5,649 nt of DNA, from contig JAJYGU010000116.1 of the NCBI GenBank assembly GCA_021784975.1, positions 1 to 5,649 on the forward strand. The letters run 5' to 3'. Shown here in pieces: positions 4,962-5,649 of the stretch (the first letter of the stretch is position 1; every line of letters begins with the position of its first letter). Below the pieces are notes generated by a model. That model made no database searches, was not told the origin of the DNA, and worked only from the letters and a program-made list of their open reading frames with translations. The position numbers were made by a program, and so were the translations under genes. The DNA is from Planctomycetota bacterium (GTDB taxonomy: Bacteria; Planctomycetota; Planctomycetia; Pirellulales; Thermoguttaceae).

Positions 4962-5649
4962 ATCCCCAACGGCTGCGCCAGATCACCGATCGTTACGCCG
5001 GGCTCCGCCTCGCCCTGCTGGGCGATTTCTGCCTCGATCGCTATCTCGAAATCGACCCTGCCCGGCAGGAAACCTCGTTGGAGACCGGCCTGCCGGTCTA
5101 CAACGTCACCCGGGTGCGAGCCCAGCCGGGCGGGTCGGGCACGGTGCTCAACAATCTGGTGGCTTTAGGTGTTGGGCGGATCCTTCCGCTGGGCTTTGCC
5201 GGAGACGACGGCGAGGGCTTCGAGTTGCTTCGCGCCTTGCGGGCAATGCCCGGCGTAGAGTTGGATTCGTTTCTGACGACCCCGCAGCGGCGGACGTTCA
5301 CTTATTGCAAGCCGCTGGTGCTGGAGCCGGGCAGGCCGCCGCGAGAACTGAACCGCCTGGACAGCAAGAACTGGACTCCCACGCCCCGCGAGGTGGAAGA
5401 CCATTTGATCGACGCCCTGCGGCGCCACGCCGAACAGGTGGATGCGTTGATCTTGTTGGACCAGGTCGACGTGGCCGAGACGGGCGTGTTGACCAGCCGC
5501 GTGTTGGCGGCGGTGGGCGAGATCGCCGCCCGCCGGCCGGAGTTGCGAATTCTGGCCGACAGCCGCCGCGGATTGGGCGGTTATCCCAAGGTCTGCCTCA
5601 AAATGAATCGCTGTGAACTGGGGGTGCTCCTCGGTGAGTCGGCGCCATC
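4946..5649 (+). CDS. PfkB-family carbohydrate kinase, HldE/RfaE kinase-domain-like (3' end outside window)
   Basis: ATP-dependent sugar kinase of the ribokinase/PfkB family, cytoplasmic. The 234 residues visible show the N-terminal strand LALLGDFCLDRY (22-33), the substrate-binding block P61-G-G-S-G-T-V-L-N-N-L-V-A-L-G75 that corresponds to PfkB signature 1, and the following G-F-A-G-D-D-G (83-89). Residues R133-E-L-N-R-L-D139 and DALILLDQ (166-173) match the pattern in HldE/RfaE N-terminal kinases, where IRLD and a DYGKG-type segment occupy the same places. LADSR (203-207) and KMNRCEL (219-225) correspond to the DPKG and TPNxxE regions. The C-terminal signature with the catalytic GAGD Asp is beyond the edge, so activity cannot be judged. 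A fused adenylyltransferase domain, as in full-length HldE, also could not be seen. HldE phosphorylates heptose 7-phosphate for LPS core; similarity is at family level and the substrate is inferred. The gene overlaps the HAD gene. Confidence 0.85.
   Translation, partial: MHVRMNPQRLRQITDRYAGLRLALLGDFCLDRYLEIDPARQETSLETGLPVYNVTRVRAQPGGSGTVLNNLVALGVGRILPLGFAGDDGEGFELLRALRAMPGVELDSFLTTPQRRTFTYCKPLVLEPGRPPRELNRLDSKNWTPTPREVEDHLIDALRRHAEQVDALILLDQVDVAETGVLTSRVLAAVGEIAARRPELRILADSRRGLGGYPKVCLKMNRCELGVLLGESAP

Noticed and set aside
4738..5616. Long + strand frame of 292 codons overlapping the HAD and kinase genes
   Set aside because: Its product is Arg/Pro-rich with no motif, while the other frame over 4946-5649 carries clear PfkB motifs. 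It is a GC-driven shadow.

Overview
The window is GC-rich and carries seven protein-coding genes, all on the + strand, two of them cut by the window edges. In order they are: the 3' end of rtcB (RNA ligase), a PEBP/YbhB-type lipoprotein, an EF-hand lipoprotein with a transthyretin-like domain, dprA, a PAP2-family membrane phosphatase, a HAD-family hydrolase, and the 5' part of a PfkB-family kinase resembling the kinase domain of HldE/RfaE. No tRNA, rRNA, CRISPR array, transposase or phage gene is visible.

The gene content suggests a Gram-negative bacterium, most likely a planctomycete of the Pirellulales type. The reasons are the small lipoprotein joining an EF-hand to a 'GKPLVGATV' beta-sandwich domain, the A-rich AAAAAGGNAAAATG intergenic repeat at the start of the PAP2 gene, and the high GC. 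This assignment rests on gene style and family recall, not on a marker gene, so it is moderate at best.

Layout: 2-247 is the RtcB C-terminus, which still contains the histidine that carries GMP. The 202-base gap after it holds a REP-like palindrome (265-277) and a weak promoter. The PEBP gene (450-1064) has a lipoprotein signal and, inside the frame, a second ATG at 579 with a better ribosome binding site, placed exactly at the start of the conserved domain. The 235-base gap 1065-1299 contains a nested hairpin, a possible terminator and a weak promoter before the EF-hand gene (1300-1911). The 147-base gap before dprA holds an 11-bp inverted repeat that can also fold in a second way.

The last three genes (PAP2 from about 3214, HAD 4086-4961, PfkB kinase from 4946) are tightly packed. 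The HAD and kinase genes overlap, so these two are almost certainly one transcription and translation unit. Lipid phosphatase, sugar-phosphate phosphatase and heptose-kinase-like activities would fit envelope glycolipid (lipid A/LPS core) metabolism, but this is inference from family and neighbourhood. The first four genes have unrelated housekeeping or envelope roles and look like separate transcription units. Nothing here is a clearly undescribed system; the most interesting items are the PEBP dual start, the repeat-derived PAP2 N-terminus and the palindrome between PAP2 and HAD.
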